NCBI GenBank assembly: GCA_028715585.1 | Contig: JAQURN010000060.1 | Location: forward strand, 1 to 7,421 | Length of the DNA: 7,421 nucleotides | Direction of reading: 5' to 3' | From: Actinomycetota bacterium | Lineage (GTDB): Bacteria; Actinomycetota; Geothermincolia; Fen-727; JAQURN01 | Part shown: piece by piece, positions 5,479-7,421 of the stretch | Layout: each line of letters starts with the position of its first letter | Position numbering within the stretch: the stretch's first letter is position 1 | Translations under genes and position numbers: made by a program | The notes under the pieces: generated by a model | The model's database searches: none | Told to the model about the DNA's origin: nothing | What the model saw: only the letters and a program-made list of their open reading frames with translations

Positions 5479-7155
5479 ATGGATAAGCCAAGACAAGAAC
5501 GTCTGGGACAGCTTCTTCTGGAGAACAACCTTTTGACGAGCGAGGAGCTCGACGAAGCTTTGAAGGAGCAGGTCGGCTCCGGAAAATCCCTTGGGCGCGT
5601 TCTCGTCGAAAAGAAGCTTTTGACCGAGGGGCAGCTCACCTCTATTCTTGCCGAACAGATAGGCATGAAGTATGTCGATTTAAACTCTTACCCGATAGAC
5701 CCTTCCGCTGCTGGAATGGTTGATGCCGAGATTGCGAAAAGGCATACCCTTATTCCTATAAACATGGAGGACGGCAAGCTCGTTGTTGCCATGGCGGATC
5801 CCACGAATGTATATGCCATAGATGACCTTCGCATCATGACCGGCATGGATGTCACGCTTGTAGTAAGCGCTCGCGAAGACATAGAGGCGGCGATTGGAAG
5901 ATATCTCCACGAAGCGGTGGAAGTGGGCGAAGTTCTGGAGGGAATGGAAGAGTTAGAGGAACTGGTCGAGGAAGAGGAGGCGGTGGAGGCTGGAGAGGAA
6001 GCGCCGATTGTAAAGTATGTGAACCTGGTAATCGAGGAAGCGGTGGGTGAGGGCGCAAGCGACATCCACATCGAACCTGGCGAGAGGGATGTGAGGATAA
6101 GGTACCGAATCGATGGAGTTCTGCACGAGATAAGACGCTCGCCAAGAAGAATTCATCCCGGGATGGTCTCCAGGGTAAAGATTCTCGCCAACATGAACAT
6201 CGCGGAAAGGCGCGTGCCGCAGGATGGTCGTTTCGCGATGAGGATAGGAGATAAAGCGATTGACTTCCGGGTTGCCTCTATTCCCACAGTTTATGGAGAG
6301 AAGCTTGTATTGAGGCTTCTCGACAGGGCATCCATGCTCATGAGCCTTGAAGACCTGGGGGTTGAGACTCTTCCCCTCAAAAAGTTATCGGACGCTTTCC
6401 ATAAACCTTACGGGACGGTGATAGTAAGCGGTCCAACGGGTTCCGGTAAGACCACCACCCTTTATGCTATTCTGAGTGAGCTCAATCGAAGGGAGGTAAA
6501 CACCATAACTGTTGAGGACCCGGTAGAATATCAGCTGCGTGGAGTAAACCAGGTGCAAGTAAATACGAAAGTCGGGCTCACCTTTGCTTCAGCTTTGCGC
6601 TCGATACTCAGGTGCGACCCCGACGTGGTGATGGTTGGCGAAATCCGTGACCCCGAGAGCGCCAAGATGGCAATCGAGTCCGCCCTTACTGGGCACATGG
6701 TCTTGTGCACCCTGCATACCAACGATGCCCCCTCTGCCATGACCAGGATGACCGAGATGGGGGTAGAACCCTTCCTCATCGCTTCTGCCGTTGACTGCGT
6801 GGTAAGCCAGAGGCTTGCCAGAAGGCTTTGCGGGCGGTGCAAGGAGAAGGCGGAATACGAGCCCGCTTACCTGGAAAAGATAGGGTTTCCGGTTGAAGAT
6901 ACCATGACAATATACAAAGCAAAGGAAGGCGGTTGCCCCTTCTGTAATGGGATGGGCTATCGTGGGCGCATAGGTTTGTTCGAGGTAATGTCGATTGACG
7001 AAGAAATCGAAAAGCTGGTGGTTGACCGCGCCACAGGGCATGAGATAGGAAGGCTTGCCATAAGCAAGGGAATGAGTACCTTGAGGGAGGATGGCTATGT
7101 GAAGGTCAAGAGCGGAATAACCTCCATCGAGGAAGTCTTGAGGGTTGTTATGTAG
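5479..7155 (+). CDS. pilB: Type IV pilus extension ATPase PilB (GspE/PulE family)
   Basis: PilB is the hexameric cytosolic ATPase that powers pilin polymerisation at the inner-membrane pilus platform (with PilC). The 558-residue protein starts with an MshEN-like N-domain of two 24-residue motifs (8-31 and 37-60), then the rest of the N1 domain to about 143 and an acidic linker (about 151-175). The N2 and motor domains follow: SDIHIEPGERDVRIRYRIDG (194-213), Walker A GPTGSGKTT (318-326, Lys324), Asp box TVEDPVEY (344-351), Walker B region with MVGEIRD (385-391, Glu388), and His box TGHMVLCTLHTNDAPS (404-419). A tetracysteine zinc site is formed by Cys451/Cys454 and Cys486/Cys489, which favours PilB/GspE over PilT. 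In the N-domain motifs the position-10 Gly is replaced (Asn17, Lys46) and the second Arg is Ser37, so cyclic-di-GMP binding is doubtful. A GspE assignment is formally possible, but pilT directly downstream supports PilB. Confidence 0.96.
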   Translation: MDKPRQERLGQLLLENNLLTSEELDEALKEQVGSGKSLGRVLVEKKLLTEGQLTSILAEQIGMKYVDLNSYPIDPSAAGMVDAEIAKRHTLIPINMEDGKLVVAMADPTNVYAIDDLRIMTGMDVTLVVSAREDIEAAIGRYLHEAVEVGEVLEGMEELEELVEEEEAVEAGEEAPIVKYVNLVIEEAVGEGASDIHIEPGERDVRIRYRIDGVLHEIRRSPRRIHPGMVSRVKILANMNIAERRVPQDGRFAMRIGDKAIDFRVASIPTVYGEKLVLRLLDRASMLMSLEDLGVETLPLKKLSDAFHKPYGTVIVSGPTGSGKTTTLYAILSELNRREVNTITVEDPVEYQLRGVNQVQVNTKVGLTFASALRSILRCDPDVVMVGEIRDPESAKMAIESALTGHMVLCTLHTNDAPSAMTRMTEMGVEPFLIASAVDCVVSQRLARRLCGRCKEKAEYEPAYLEKIGFPVEDTMTIYKAKEGGCPFCNGMGYRGRIGLFEVMSIDEEIEKLVVDRATGHEIGRLAISKGMSTLREDGYVKVKSGITSIEEVLRVVM

Positions 7156-7165
7156 CATATCTTAT

Positions 7166-7171
7166 GGAGGT
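7166..7171 (+). promoter_or_regulatory. Strong Shine-Dalgarno site for pilT
   Basis: GGAGGT lies 5 bases before ATG 7177, inside the 21-bp gap after pilB. It fixes the pilT start and indicates that pilB and pilT are read from one transcript. Confidence 0.85.
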
Positions 7172-7176
7172 GCGAA

Positions 7177-7421
7177 ATGGCGCAAAAAGTGAAGTTGGAC
7201 ATCAATGAGCTTCTTGAGGAAGTGATAAAGAGAGGGGCATCCGATCTCCACATTACCGTCGGGGTCCCACCTATGTTGAGAATTAATGGTGTTCTTCAGA
7301 GGATGGATTTGCCGAAGCTCACCAGCAACGATACGCGCGAGATGGTCTATAGCATTCTCACCGCGAGGCAGAGAGAGGCATTGGAGACGAATCTGGAATA
7401 TGACCTTTCTCACTCAGTTCC
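7177..7421 (+). CDS. pilT: Type IV pilus retraction ATPase PilT, 3' end missing
   Basis: PilT is the ATPase that drives pilus depolymerisation and twitching. Only the first 81 codons are present. They match the PilT N-domain well: INELLEEVIKRGASDLHITV (residues 9-28), GVPPMLRINGVLQRMDLPKL (29-48), then TSNDTREMVYSILTARQRE and LETNLEYDLSHSV up to the window edge. The GASDLH and PPMLRING motifs distinguish it from PilB, which begins with the MshEN-like region. The Walker motifs lie beyond the window. It follows pilB by 21 bp with a strong Shine-Dalgarno site, so it is co-transcribed; pilC would be expected next, which is inference. Confidence 0.93.
   Translation, partial: MAQKVKLDINELLEEVIKRGASDLHITVGVPPMLRINGVLQRMDLPKLTSNDTREMVYSILTARQREALETNLEYDLSHSV

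Noticed and set aside
7162..7413. Minus-strand 83-codon frame at the right edge
   Set aside because: It is opposite the clear PilT N-terminus with its strong ribosome site.

Overview
The window is a compact, entirely plus-strand stretch of bacterial chromosome at roughly 50% GC (by eye). It carries seven genes: the 3' end of ruvX, then mltG, a small Roadblock/LC7 protein, a 904-residue DUF4388 (PATAN) protein with a very long glutamate-rich tail, aroE, pilB, and the 5' end of pilT. The order ruvX-mltG-aroE is the housekeeping arrangement I associate with Actinomycetota. Type IV pilus motor genes directly after aroE suggest a deep-branching, pilus-bearing actinobacterial lineage (Geothermincolia- or Coriobacteriia-like) rather than Streptomyces or Mycobacterium. 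That placement is inference from gene order; no marker gene here settles it.

Layout: bases 1-1207 hold ruvX and mltG, overlapping by 29 bp. Bases 1208-1312 are an AT-rich gap with a candidate promoter and a strong Shine-Dalgarno site. Bases 1313-4440 hold the Roadblock gene and the DUF4388 gene, 14 bp apart and probably translationally coupled. AroE (4486-5361) starts at TTG behind a GGAG site. An AT-rich 117-bp gap with a small GC hairpin separates aroE from pilB (5479-7155), and pilT begins 21 bp after pilB and runs off the window.

How the genes may work together: PilB (extension ATPase) and PilT (retraction ATPase) are the opposing motors of the type IV pilus. Roadblock proteins and PATAN/DUF4388 proteins are both known in other bacteria as parts of polarity or pilus-motor control systems: MglB is a Roadblock GAP, and cyanobacterial PATAN response regulators bind PilB1. 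Here such a pair sits between mltG and aroE, just upstream of pilBT. The DUF4388 protein has a tandem 24-residue motif that follows the cyclic-di-GMP-binding MshEN pattern more closely than the equivalent N-terminus of the neighbouring PilB. The most interesting hypothesis in the window is therefore a Roadblock-PATAN module that senses or scaffolds and acts on the pilus motor. It is not proven by the sequence.

The DUF4388 tail (about residues 240-904) is low-complexity, very acidic, broken by basic islands, and contains an internal mosaic repeat, including an exact 87-bp duplication 180 bp apart. No RNA genes, mobile elements, CRISPR arrays or origins were seen.
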